Shown here: positions 1-7,541 of the stretch, in pieces | Layout: the number at the start of each line of letters is the position of its first letter | Position numbering within the stretch: the first letter of the stretch is position 1 | Assembly: GCF_900101465.1 (NCBI RefSeq) | Contig: NZ_FMZM01000017.1 | Coordinates: forward strand, 57,396-118,426 | Length of the DNA: 61,031 bases | Direction of reading: 5' to 3' | Origin: Nocardioides lianchengensis | GTDB lineage: Bacteria; Actinomycetota; Actinomycetes; Propionibacteriales; Nocardioidaceae | Position numbers and translations under genes: made by a program | The notes under the pieces: generated by a model | Told to the model about the DNA's origin: nothing | Database searches by the model: none | Seen by the model: only the letters and a program-made list of their open reading frames with translations

Positions 1-1
1 T

Positions 2-162
2 CTCGGGTGCGGGGGTTTCGAGACGGTCGCTGCGCGACCTCCTCAACCTCCGGCGTGAGGTGAGGAGGGACGGGGTCACGTCTCGAAACCCGGTGGGTCG
101 GTGTCGTTCCCTCGGGTGCGGGGGTTTCGGGACGGTCGCTGCGCGACCTCCTCAACCACCGG
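2..162. repeat. Intergenic direct and inverted repeat
   Basis: A block of about 52 bases at 2-53 is repeated nearly perfectly at 111-162, offset 109. Each copy contains the core GGTTTCGAGACGGTCGCTGC followed by GCGACCTCCTCAACC, with a few mismatches. Inside the first unit GGTTTCGAGAC (14-24) is the exact inverse of GTCTCGAAACC (80-90), so it can also fold into a hairpin. No open reading frame here looks real. I associate such elements with dispersed intergenic repeats of Nocardioides-type genomes; that is memory, not a search. Confidence 0.75.
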
Positions 163-167
163 GGTGG

Positions 168-362
168 CTACGACGCGGCGAGCTCCGCGACGACCAGCCG
201 GAAGCGCACCTCGTCGAGCCAGGCCACCTGGTGCTCGCGGTGCGCCCGGACCAGGGTCAGCCGCAGCGGGGCGGAGAGCTCGGGGCGGGTGCGCTCGACC
301 TCGTCGAGGAGGCGGGTCAGCTCCAGGTAGGTGCGGACGTCGTCGGCGGTCGGGTCGCTCAC
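168..362 (-). CDS. Small hypothetical protein, 64 aa
   Basis: I do not recognise this protein. It begins with GTG at 362 and reads MSDPTADDVRTYLEL, a helical, charged, probably cytosolic small protein with no signal peptide, cysteine cluster or membrane segment. It is divergent from the STAS gene at 428 and ends just after the intergenic repeat. Residue pattern (amphipathic helices, codon positions rich in G/C at third base) supports coding, but its size leaves doubt. Function unknown. Confidence 0.5.
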   Translation of the reverse strand: MSDPTADDVRTYLELTRLLDEVERTRPELSAPLRLTLVRAHREHQVAWLDEVRFRLVVAELAAS

Positions 363-414
363 GCCGCGATCGTGACCGGTCGGAGCGTCCGGGAGGTGAC
401 GAGGAGGGGGACAC

Positions 415-420
415 TAGGCT
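415..420 (+). promoter_or_regulatory. -10 element TAGGCT, leaderless promoter
   Basis: TAGGCT ends 7 bases before the ATG at 428, so the transcript would start at or next to the start codon. No convincing -35 box is visible. Confidence 0.55.
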
Positions 421-427
421 GCGAGCC

Positions 428-721
428 ATGCAGGAACGACCGCTGTCCTCGGCGTACGACCCGGACACCCGCACGCTCGCCTTCTCGGGCACCGTCGACG
501 AGACCAGCCTCGACGTCTTCCGCGCGGACATCGCTGCGGCCGGCACGCCGGTCGTCATCGACCTGAGCGACGTCGACTACTTCCCGAGCGTGGCCATCGC
601 GGCCCTGATTGGGGCGACCCGGAGCGACGACGGGTCGGCGTCCAGCGAGCTGCTCGCGGCCGAGGGGACCGTCGCCCAACGGGTCCTCCGGATCTGTGGC
701 CTTCCCCACCGCACCTCGTGA
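428..721 (+). CDS. STAS-domain anti-sigma factor antagonist
   Basis: A 97-residue single STAS domain, the size of SpoIIAA/RsbV anti-anti-sigma proteins that bind and neutralise an anti-sigma kinase. The motif DLSDVDYFPSVAIAAL (residues 45-60) aligns with the SpoIIAA phosphorylation loop; Ser54 sits where the phosphorylated serine normally is, but the usual preceding Asp is Pro. The gene overlaps the HATPase gene region (its TGA overlaps an upstream in-frame GTG at 718), so the pair is likely co-translated and co-functional. It ends with GLPHRTS, very like the tail (IPHRST) of the STAS protein at 7192-7467, suggesting duplication. Start ATG at 428 is supported by a leaderless -10 box. Target sigma factor unknown. 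Confidence 0.85.
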   Translation: MQERPLSSAYDPDTRTLAFSGTVDETSLDVFRADIAAAGTPVVIDLSDVDYFPSVAIAALIGATRSDDGSASSELLAAEGTVAQRVLRICGLPHRTS

Positions 722-759
722 GCGGATTGGGCGAGGGCGGTCCCGGGCACCAGGAAGAC

Positions 760-1170
760 ATGCAGTCACTGTCGGTGCCCCCGGAGGCGGACCGGGTCCG
801 CCTCCCGTTCGAGGTGTCCTCGGTGACGGCTGCCCGTGGGTTCGTGACCGACGAGCTGGAGGCGCGCGGCGCCGCGCGGCACGTGGTCGAGGACGCCAAC
901 ATCGTGGTCGGCGAGCTGGTGATGAACGCGGTGCGGCACGGTCGCCCGCACGACGACGGGACCATCGAGGTCGCCTGGGTGCTCCTCGACGGTGCTCTGC
1001 GGTTCAGCGTCTGCGACGGGGGCCAGGTCGATCGGCTCGAGGCGTCGATGCCCTCGGCGACCTCCTTCGGCGGTCGCGGCCTGGCCATGGTGGAGCGGCT
1101 GTGCGGCGCCTGGGGCTACGACACCTCGGCCGGCACCCGCGTCGTCGCCGACATCCCGGCCGCCGGCTGA
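760..1170 (+). CDS. HATPase anti-sigma factor kinase (RsbW/SpoIIAB-like)
   Basis: A 136-residue protein made of one GHKL ATPase domain, as in serine kinases that hold a sigma factor and phosphorylate their STAS antagonist. Visible signatures: N box ELVMNAVRHG with Asn56, G1-like CDGG, and GGRGLAMVERL as the G2 region. I chose ATG 760 because AGGAAG (752-757) precedes it; an in-frame GTG at 718 overlapping the upstream stop would add 14 residues. It is the direct downstream partner of the STAS gene, and the following gene encodes a PP2C phosphatase, giving all three components of a partner-switching module. A regulatory ATPase of WhiB/two-component type is a less likely alternative. Confidence 0.85.
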   Translation: MQSLSVPPEADRVRLPFEVSSVTAARGFVTDELEARGAARHVVEDANIVVGELVMNAVRHGRPHDDGTIEVAWVLLDGALRFSVCDGGQVDRLEASMPSATSFGGRGLAMVERLCGAWGYDTSAGTRVVADIPAAG

Positions 1171-1186
1171 TCCCACCCTCCCGGAT

Positions 1187-1205
1187 CCGACCCGATCGGG
1201 GTCGG
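1187..1205 (+). terminator. Short hairpin after the STAS/HATPase pair
   Basis: CCGACCC (1187-1193) pairs with GGGTCGG (1199-1205) around a 5-base loop, 17 bases after the HATPase stop. There is no T run; an intrinsic terminator in a high-GC genome is plausible but weak. Confidence 0.35.
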
Positions 1206-1297
1206 GGCCGTGCGACGATGCCGCCACTGAACAACGCGCGCTGTAGCGGCGAACCACCTGGAGTGCCCGTGCCCCACCACGCCCCCGCCGGTCGACC

Positions 1298-3871
1298 ATG
1301 ACCGGCCCGGGTCCCTTCGCCACGGGCGGTCCGTCCTCGGAGCACGACGAGGCCGGGCCGTCGCGCGAGCAGCACGCCCGGCGGCTCGCGGGGCAGACCG
1401 ACGGCATCCCGGCGCTCAACCGGCTGGCCGACCTGGCCGCCCGGCTGACCGGGGCCGGGTCGGCCCAGGTGTCGATCATCGCCGACGACCAGACGGTGAT
1501 GGGCGGCGTGGGCGACGCGGCCGACTCGGTCGGTGGCCGGTCGCCGGCCGCGGACTCGCTGTGCACCGTGACCGTGCGGGCCGACGGACCGGTCGTGGTC
1601 GTCGACGCCGCCGGTGATCCGCGGGTCGACGCGCTGCCGCCGGTGACCTCGGGGGTCGTCGGGTCCTATCTCGGCGTGCCGCTGGTCGCGGACGGTCATA
1701 CGGTCGGTGCGCTCTGCGTCTTCGACCGCGCCCCGCGCGAGTGGAGCGAGCAGGACGTCTCGCTGCTCGAGCAGCTCGCCGGCCCGGTGCTGGCCGAGCT
1801 GGAGCTGGCGGCCCTGACCGCGTCGTACGACGACGACCGGCTGCTCTGGCAGCTCGCCGTGGACGCCGCCGGGGTGGGCGTCTTCGACTGGGACCTGGCC
1901 ACCGGCGAGCTGCGCTGGGACGAGCGGCTGCTGGTCCTGTTCGGGCTGACCCGCGAGACCTTCGGCGGCACCATCGAGGCGTTCAACGCATCGGTGCACG
2001 TCGAGGACCGGGAACGGGTCGCCGCCGCCCTCTCGGGGGCCATCGCGACCTGCAGCGGCTACGCCGCGGAGTACCGCGTGGTCCGGCCCACCGGCGAGGT
2101 CTGCTGGATCTCCGCGCGCGGGCGGGCCGTCGCCGGACCCGACGGCGAGGCCGCCCGGGTCGTCGGGGCGGCGTACGACACGACGGCCGTGCAGGACGGC
2201 GAGGCCCGCGTCGCCCGGGTCCTGGAGACGATGCCCTCGGCGTTCTTCGCCGTGGACCGCGACTGGCGGTTCACCTACGCCAACGCCGAGGCGCTCCGGC
2301 TGCTCGGCGGGATCGGGATGCCCCTGGTCGGCGGGGTGCTCTGGGAGCTCTTCCCGGCCGCGGTCGGGAGCGAGTTCGAGCGGAGCTACCGCCATGCCAT
2401 GGAGACCGGCGAGCCGGTCGAGTTCGAGGCGTACTACCCGGTGCCCCTCGACACCTGGTACGAGGTGCGGGTCTGGCCGAGTCCGGACGGGCTGTCGGTC
2501 TACTTCGTCGACGTCACCGCGCGGCGCACGGCCGAGGAGGCCGTCGCCCGCGCGGGGCGGCGCTCGACGCTGCTGGCTGAGGTGACCCGCTCGCTGTCCG
2601 ACACCCTCGACGCCGAGGAGGCGGTCGCCCGGCTGGCTCAGCTGGTCGTGCCCGTGCTCGGGGACTGGTGCGTCGTGACCCTGGTCGAGGGGAACGGGCC
2701 GGTCGCCGGCCACGGCTGGCGGCACCGGCTGCGCGACATCGGCGCCTGGCACCACGACCCCGAGCGCCGCGGCCTCGTCCAGCGGTACGCCGAGGTGCGG
2801 CTGCCGGCCCTCACGGACTCGTCGTACGTCGCGCAGGCCCTGGGCCGGTCCGAGCCGGTCGTGGTCCGCCGCGGGGCGACCGACGCGATCGCGGCCGTGC
2901 TGGAGCCGGGCGAGGCCCGGGACCTCTTCGGACGGCTCGGACCGGACGCGGCGGTCGTCGTACCCCTGCGCGGCCGGGCGCGCACGGTCGGGCTGCTGAG
3001 CGTCTTCCGGGACCGGCGCCTGGGGACCTACACCTCCGACGACCTCGACCTGCTGACCGAGGTCGCGGTGCGCGCCGGTTCGGCGCTCGACAACGCCCGG
3101 GCCTTCTCCCAGCAGCAGGACCTCGCCCTGGGCCTGCAGCGCAGCATGCTCACCGCGCCGCCGCAGCCCGAGCACCTGCAGGTCGCGGTGCGCTACGAGC
3201 CCGCGGCCGAGTCCGCCCAGGTGGGCGGCGACTGGTACGACGCGTTCCAGCAGCCGGACGGCTCGACCAGCCTGGTGATCGGCGACGTGGTCGGCCACGA
3301 CACCGCGGCGGCCGCCGCCATGGGTCAGGTGCGCAGCCTGCTGCGCGGGATCGCGGTGACGACCGGCGAGGGGCCGGCCGGCGTGTTGCGCCGCGTGGAC
3401 GGGGCGATCCAGACCCTGCAGGTCGAGACGACCGCGACGGCGGTGGTCGCCCGCCTCGAGCAGACCGACGCGGAGCGCGATACCGGGACGATGCGCTTCC
3501 GGTGGTCCAACGCCGGGCACCCGCCGCCCCTGGTGGCGATGCCGCCGACGGGACGCCCCGACGACCCGGTCGAGGTCTGGCCGCTGTGGGCGGCCACCTC
3601 CCAGCTGCTGCTGGGGCTGCACCCCGACACCGAGCGTGACGAGTCCGTGGTGGCGCTGCCGCGCGGAGCCACCGTGCTGCTCTACACCGACGGCCTCGTG
3701 GAGCACCGCGGGCAGAGCCTCGACGAGGGCCTGGCTGCCATGCAGGCGTTGCTGGCCCGGTTGGTCGCGGACGACGTACCGCTCGAGGAGCTCTGCGACC
3801 GGCTGCTGCGCGGCCTGCTGCCGGAGCTCCCCGACGACGACGTCGCGTTGGTCGCGGTCCGGCTCACCTGA
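1298..3871 (+). CDS. Multidomain GAF/PAS/PP2C (SpoIIE) phosphatase
   Basis: An 857-residue cytosolic signalling phosphatase of the RsbU/RsbP type. Domains in order: GAF (about 40-170), PAS (about 185-298, starting WQLAVDAAG), second PAS (about 305-410, SAFFAVDRDWRFTYAN), second GAF (about 428-605), and a C-terminal SpoIIE/PP2C domain (about 625-856). Metal-binding signatures are GGDWYDAF near 643, GDVVGHD near 662, YTDGLVEHR near 796 and a terminal DDDVALV. Known members dephosphorylate a STAS antagonist on receiving a signal, which fits the STAS/HATPase pair just upstream. There is no transmembrane segment, so the input is probably intracellular (redox, light or small ligand; not determinable). 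Start ATG 1298 has only a weak ribosome binding site. It converges on the glycosyltransferase gene, with 3 bases between stops. Confidence 0.92.
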   Translation: MTGPGPFATGGPSSEHDEAGPSREQHARRLAGQTDGIPALNRLADLAARLTGAGSAQVSIIADDQTVMGGVGDAADSVGGRSPAADSLCTVTVRADGPVVVVDAAGDPRVDALPPVTSGVVGSYLGVPLVADGHTVGALCVFDRAPREWSEQDVSLLEQLAGPVLAELELAALTASYDDDRLLWQLAVDAAGVGVFDWDLATGELRWDERLLVLFGLTRETFGGTIEAFNASVHVEDRERVAAALSGAIATCSGYAAEYRVVRPTGEVCWISARGRAVAGPDGEAARVVGAAYDTTAVQDGEARVARVLETMPSAFFAVDRDWRFTYANAEALRLLGGIGMPLVGGVLWELFPAAVGSEFERSYRHAMETGEPVEFEAYYPVPLDTWYEVRVWPSPDGLSVYFVDVTARRTAEEAVARAGRRSTLLAEVTRSLSDTLDAEEAVARLAQLVVPVLGDWCVVTLVEGNGPVAGHGWRHRLRDIGAWHHDPERRGLVQRYAEVRLPALTDSSYVAQALGRSEPVVVRRGATDAIAAVLEPGEARDLFGRLGPDAAVVVPLRGRARTVGLLSVFRDRRLGTYTSDDLDLLTEVAVRAGSALDNARAFSQQQDLALGLQRSMLTAPPQPEHLQVAVRYEPAAESAQVGGDWYDAFQQPDGSTSLVIGDVVGHDTAAAAAMGQVRSLLRGIAVTTGEGPAGVLRRVDGAIQTLQVETTATAVVARLEQTDAERDTGTMRFRWSNAGHPPPLVAMPPTGRPDDPVEVWPLWAATSQLLLGLHPDTERDESVVALPRGATVLLYTDGLVEHRGQSLDEGLAAMQALLARLVADDVPLEELCDRLLRGLLPELPDDDVALVAVRLT

Positions 3872-3874
3872 GCC

Positions 3875-4555
3875 TCACCTGACGTCGCGGAGCCCGCGCA
3901 GGTAGCCGGAGAAGCCGCCGCCGACCCGGCCGTGCAGCCGGCCGGAGGTGGTCACCGGCGGCCCGGCCGCGGCGGGTACCTCGGCGGCGAGCATCGCGTC
4001 GACCAGGTGCCGGTCCTCGTGCTCGGGCAGCCGGGGCCAGCCGCCGGCGGCGCAGTAGGCGTCGAGCCGGAACCCGAGGTTGGCACCGTGCACGTGGACG
4101 CCGAGGGCGGCCGCGGCGTGCCGGCGTCGCCAGGCCCGCCAGGTGCCGCGGTCCAGGTCTCGGCGGTCGGGGACGGCGGGACCGACCACCAGCCCGATGC
4201 CAGTGGCCGCCAGCGCGAGCTGGTCGCGCAGCCAGCCCGGGGGGACCCGGGTGTCGGCGTCGGTGCTCGCCAGCCACGTCCGGTCGTCGGGGGCGGGCGG
4301 GAGCAGGGCGAGCCCGGCCGCGACGCCCGCGCGCCGGGCCGCCCCGACGCAGCCCGCGTCGGTCTCGACGACGTGCACCCCGGCCGCCCGGGCCAGGTCG
4401 GCGGTGCGATCGCGGCAACGGTCGGCGACGACCACGATGGCCACCTCGCGATGCCCGATCTCCACGGCGCGGGCCAAGGCGTCGAGGCAGGCCGGCAGGA
4501 GGGTCTCCTCGTCGCGGGCGGGCACCACGACGAGGACCCGGTCGACCGCGCTCAC
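3875..4555 (-). CDS. Family 2 glycosyltransferase
   Basis: About 226 residues with a GT-A fold: the start VLVVVPARDEETLLPACL and the Asp motif STDADTRVPPGW (DAD near 99-101) bind nucleotide-sugar and metal; EHEDRHLV near 179-186 resembles the acceptor-site ED motif. It lacks membrane helices, so it may act on a soluble or peripheral acceptor. GTG 4555 overlaps the stop of the upstream PIG-L/methyltransferase gene (GTGA), so the two are translationally coupled. Position at the end of an acyl-CoA dehydrogenase, deacetylase/methyltransferase, glycosyltransferase operon suggests it glycosylates the product of that pathway; the product is unknown. A longer upstream open frame exists but lies in the preceding gene and is not supported. 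Confidence 0.88.
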   Translation of the reverse strand: MSAVDRVLVVVPARDEETLLPACLDALARAVEIGHREVAIVVVADRCRDRTADLARAAGVHVVETDAGCVGAARRAGVAAGLALLPPAPDDRTWLASTDADTRVPPGWLRDQLALAATGIGLVVGPAVPDRRDLDRGTWRAWRRRHAAAALGVHVHGANLGFRLDAYCAAGGWPRLPEHEDRHLVDAMLAAEVPAAAGPPVTTSGRLHGRVGGGFSGYLRGLRDVR

Positions 4556-5892
4556 GCCTCCGCCCGCGGATCGGGCAGCACCGCGGGGTCGGCCAGCACG
4601 AGCAGCTCGACGTCGCGGTCCACGTAGCGCGCCACCACCGGCCGTACGCCGGCCGCCACCACGGTCGCGTGCACCGCAGGGCCGTCCAGCGGCCATCCCT
4701 CGACCTCGTGGCGCCAGTGGGCGAGCACCAGCACGCCGTCGACCGCCAGGGTCGCGCGAACCAGCTCGACCACGTCGTCCAGGTCGACCGGGCTGAGGAA
4801 GTAGCCGACCTCCGACAGCACGACCAGGTCGAATCCGCCGGCCGGGGGAGCGGGCCACTGCGCGGGCACCGCGCCCCGTCGTACCGTCACGCCGGCGGAG
4901 CCGGCCAGCCGCTCGCGGGCGGCGGCGACCGCGGACGGGCTCGCGTCGAGCACGAGGAGCTCGTCGCAGCGCTCAGCCAGGTCGGCGGCCAGGGCGCCGG
5001 TCGAGGATCCGACCTCCAGGCCGTGCCGGAACCGGGCCCGGGGGAGCGCCGCCAGCAGCAGGGCGCGCTTGCGGGCCTCGTACAACCGGGTGTCCGCGCC
5101 CCAGGGGTCAGCCTCGACGGCGTGCAGGTCGTCGAGCGCGGCGTCGTACGGCCGCTCGGCGATGAACAGCTCGCGCGGGCCGGCGAAGTGCTCCAGCAGC
5201 TCGGGCGCGAGCAGCACCTCGTCGCCCGGGCGGTCGGACAACGGCGCGACCTGGCTGCGGTGGGCGGCCTGGGCCCGCTCCCGCGCGTCCCGGTCGGCGT
5301 CGGCGAGCGTGTGCGAGCGGAGGTCGGTCCACGGCGCGTCCTCGGGGTCGCCCCAGTGCCAGAACCAGACGGGGTACTCCAGCAGTCGCGCGCCGGTCCG
5401 GGCCGCGGCGGTGGCCGCGGCCCGGCCGGCGGCCTCGTGGTCGGGGTGGGCGTCGCGGCGCCACGGCGCGACCAGGAGGGTACGGCGACCGTCGCCGACC
5501 AGGTCGACCAGCGTCCGGGCGAGGTGGTCCTCGTGGCCGGCCAGCCCGCCGTCGGGCAGCCCGAGCATCCGTACGCGAGCACTCGGCGCGGCCGCGGCGA
5601 CGGCGTCCTGCAGCTCGCCGCGCCGGACCGCCGCCAGTCGCTCGGGGGTGTGCGTGGGGGAGTCGGGGTGGCTGGCCTCGCCGTCGGTGGCCGCGACCAC
5701 GTCGACCACCCAGCCGGCCCGGTCGGCGCGCGCGAGGAGGCCGCCGGCGCCCAGCGACTCGTCGTCGGGGTGGGCGGCGACGACCACGAGCCGGTCGACG
5801 TCGGACAGATCCAGCTCCGGGACGTCGCCGTGGCGGGGGTGGCCGGTCCAGCCGAGCGGCGGCGTGCCGGGCAGGTGGTGGGCGAAGGTCAC
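4552..5892 (-). CDS. PIG-L deacetylase fused to SAM methyltransferase
   Basis: A 446-residue fusion. Residues about 32-255 are a PIG-L/LmbE-type zinc deacetylase with AHPDDE (40-45) and the second zinc motif HPDHE (149-153); relatives deacetylate N-acetylglucosamine conjugates (MshB, Mca). Residues about 265-446 are a class I methyltransferase of NodS type with EVGSSTGALA (293-302), then LVLDASPSAVAAAR and LVVLSEVGYFL. Linking both activities suggests that deacetylation of a sugar amine is followed by methylation. GTG 5892 overlaps the stop of the upstream gene and follows AGGAGG by 7 bases; GTG 5895 is an alternative. It is not mshB itself as the methyltransferase fusion and neighbours differ. 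Confidence 0.9.
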   Translation of the reverse strand: MTFAHHLPGTPPLGWTGHPRHGDVPELDLSDVDRLVVVAAHPDDESLGAGGLLARADRAGWVVDVVAATDGEASHPDSPTHTPERLAAVRRGELQDAVAAAAPSARVRMLGLPDGGLAGHEDHLARTLVDLVGDGRRTLLVAPWRRDAHPDHEAAGRAAATAAARTGARLLEYPVWFWHWGDPEDAPWTDLRSHTLADADRDARERAQAAHRSQVAPLSDRPGDEVLLAPELLEHFAGPRELFIAERPYDAALDDLHAVEADPWGADTRLYEARKRALLLAALPRARFRHGLEVGSSTGALAADLAERCDELLVLDASPSAVAAARERLAGSAGVTVRRGAVPAQWPAPPAGGFDLVVLSEVGYFLSPVDLDDVVELVRATLAVDGVLVLAHWRHEVEGWPLDGPAVHATVVAAGVRPVVARYVDRDVELLVLADPAVLPDPRAEA

Positions 5893-6947
5893 CACGGGGC
5901 CTCCTCGGGGTGGTGCTCGGCCAGCATCCCGCCCAGCCCGGCGGCGTCCCGCTCGGCGTGGTGCTGGCGGACGTAGAGGGCCAGGTCGGCGACCCGGGCG
6001 ACGTGCTCGGGCTCCTGGCTCAGCGGGCCCGGGCCGACGGCGTGCGCGACGTGGCGGCCGACCAGCTCGACGGCGGTCGCGACGACATGCCGGACCCGGG
6101 CGCCGAGCAGGACCGCGCCCGGGCCGGTGACCCCGCCCGCGTCCACGACCGCCGCCGCCTCGGCCAGCGTGGCGCGGGCTCCGGCGAGGGCGGCGTCGAC
6201 CTCGCCGAGGTGCATCAGGGCCAGCTGGTCGGGCTCGCGCTCGCGGACCTGCCGGGCCAGCCGGCGGGCCAGGCCCACGGCGCCGCCGTACCAGACGGCG
6301 GCCACGCCGATCCCGCCCCACCAGAAGCCGTCGCGCTCGAGGTACCAGCCCGTCGTACCGACGGGTCGGGCCGCGACCGCGGTCATCGCGACCGGCGTGG
6401 TGACCACCTCGGCGAGCCCCGCCGGGACCCAGCGACCGTCCTCGACCGTCACACCGGGGTCGGCCATCTCGACCGCGAAGAGCCGGCGCTGGTGGTCCCC
6501 GACCCAGGCGGTGACCAGGCCGTGGGTGAGCGAGCCGGCCAGGGAGCACCAGGGCTTGCGGCCGTCGAGGACCCAGCCGGCCTCGTCGCTGCCCTGCGCG
6601 GTCAGCCGGGCGTTCGGCCCCTCGGCGGCCCACACGCCCCAGGTCGAGTCCGCGGGCGGCGTCGTCCCGTCCTCGGCCAGGATCGCCAGCGCGTCGAGGT
6701 GCGGCTCGAGCATCCGGGCCACGCTCAGGTCCTGGGCACCGACGCTGGCGAGCAGCTCCCAGCGTCGTGCCGTCCCGCCGGAGGCGGGGTGCGGCACCCG
6801 CGGCCCGAGTCCGGCTGCCCAGCGGAGCACCGCCTCGACGTCCGCCGGGTCGAGCCCACGGGCGGAGCGGGCCGCCTCGCCGGGCAGCGCGTCGTCCGCG
6901 GTGGGCGGGGACGTCAGCAGGACGGGACGTACGGCGGTCTCGGGCAC
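5889..6947 (-). CDS. Acyl-CoA dehydrogenase-like flavoprotein
   Basis: About 352 residues resembling acyl-CoA dehydrogenases: an N-terminal helical part with LASVGAQDLSVARMLEPHLDAL, a middle segment TWGVWAAEGPNARLTAQ where the FAD/substrate loop lies, RKPWCSLAGSLTHGLVTAW, and a C-terminal helical bundle. The canonical catalytic Glu is not obvious to me, so it may act as a noncanonical oxidase, dehydrogenase or isomerase on a non-CoA substrate. First gene of the three-gene operon with the PIG-L/methyltransferase and glycosyltransferase genes, with a 4-base overlap to the next. GTG 6947 is chosen because longer frames run into the small zinc-ribbon gene on the other strand; GGGAGG lies very close to this GTG, so the start is uncertain. 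Confidence 0.78.
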   Translation of the reverse strand: MPETAVRPVLLTSPPTADDALPGEAARSARGLDPADVEAVLRWAAGLGPRVPHPASGGTARRWELLASVGAQDLSVARMLEPHLDALAILAEDGTTPPADSTWGVWAAEGPNARLTAQGSDEAGWVLDGRKPWCSLAGSLTHGLVTAWVGDHQRRLFAVEMADPGVTVEDGRWVPAGLAEVVTTPVAMTAVAARPVGTTGWYLERDGFWWGGIGVAAVWYGGAVGLARRLARQVREREPDQLALMHLGEVDAALAGARATLAEAAAVVDAGGVTGPGAVLLGARVRHVVATAVELVGRHVAHAVGPGPLSQEPEHVARVADLALYVRQHHAERDAAGLGGMLAEHHPEEAPW

Positions 6948-7011
6948 GCCTCCCGAGTGTCCTCGCCGGAACCCGGAGAAACTCACCCCTGCGGTGGGTA
7001 CGGGGTACGGC

Positions 7012-7188
7012 ATGTACACCGACGAGAAGCCCTGCTCGGTCTGCGGCTCCGAGGTCCGCCTCCGCGCCCGGGACGGCGTCGTCGAGCCGGACGGTCCCGT
7101 CGGGCCGAGCGACGGGGTCGTGGGCGGCGGCGACCCGACGGTCGACGAGCGGGTCTGCACCAACCCGGAGTGCCCGACGAACGCCTGA
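7012..7188 (+). CDS. Small zinc-ribbon-like protein, 58 aa
   Basis: A 58-residue protein with two cysteine pairs, CSVC (C8, C11) and CTNPEC (C49, C54), typical of a zinc ribbon that binds one metal ion. Between them lies an acidic, Gly/Pro-rich linker. ATG 7012 is preferred; an in-frame GTG at 6994 would add six residues. It is divergent from the acyl-CoA dehydrogenase-like gene and converges on the STAS gene 3 bases away. No DNA-binding or catalytic motif can be seen; function unknown. The symmetric cysteine arrangement and good codon bias make it a credible gene. Confidence 0.65.
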   Translation: MYTDEKPCSVCGSEVRLRARDGVVEPDGPVGPSDGVVGGGDPTVDERVCTNPECPTNA

Positions 7189-7191
7189 CGC

Positions 7192-7467
7192 TCAGGTGCT
7201 CCGGTGCGGGATCCGGTACATGTCGAGCACCTGGTCGGCCGCCGAGCCGTGCCGGGCCAGGACCTCGAGGCCGTCGCCGCCGACCCGGCGCAGGGTGGCG
7301 ACCAGCAGGCTGATCCCGATGCTGGCCAGGTGGGTCAGACCCGAGAGATCGAGCTCGACCGGGCCCGCCGAGGTCGCGCTGTCGAGGCTCTCGCGGGCCA
7401 GCTCGATCGACACCTCGTCCAGCTCGCCGGTGAACACCAGTCGGGAGCCTTCCGTCGAGACCTGCAT
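7192..7467 (-). CDS. STAS-domain anti-sigma factor antagonist, second copy
   Basis: A 91-residue STAS domain. VELDLSGLTHLASIGISLLV (37-56) matches the antagonist phosphorylation loop, with Ser49 in the usual position and Ala instead of Asp before it. It shares the closing (I/L)PHR(S)T(S) tail with the STAS protein at 428-721, so the two are probably paralogues. No HATPase partner is adjacent, so it may tap into the kinase at 760-1170 or another encoded elsewhere. Start ATG 7467 has a pyrimidine-rich upstream region with no clear ribosome binding site. It is flanked by the zinc-ribbon gene (convergent) and the TSUP transporter (divergent). Confidence 0.82.
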   Translation of the reverse strand: MQVSTEGSRLVFTGELDEVSIELARESLDSATSAGPVELDLSGLTHLASIGISLLVATLRRVGGDGLEVLARHGSAADQVLDMYRIPHRST

Positions 7468-7529
7468 GCCCGAGAGCCTGCCCGGTCTCGCGGGACTGAC
7501 ACTCCGCCCGCGCCGGTCGCCCGGTGCCC

Positions 7530-7535
7530 TAGGTT
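7530..7535 (+). promoter_or_regulatory. -10 element TAGGTT, leaderless promoter
   Basis: TAGGTT ends 6 bases before ATG 7542 of the transporter gene, consistent with a leaderless message. Confidence 0.55.
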
Positions 7536-7541
7536 GCCGCC

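Noticed and set aside
1004..3706. 900-residue minus-strand open frame opposite the GAF/PAS/PP2C gene
   Set aside because: Low-complexity, Arg/Gly/His-rich translation without domains. It is the antisense shadow that high GC third positions create; the plus strand has clear domains.
4556..4858. Extended N-terminus of the glycosyltransferase from 4858
   Set aside because: Arg/Gly-rich and overlapping the methyltransferase in another frame; the GTG 4555 overlap start fits the family.
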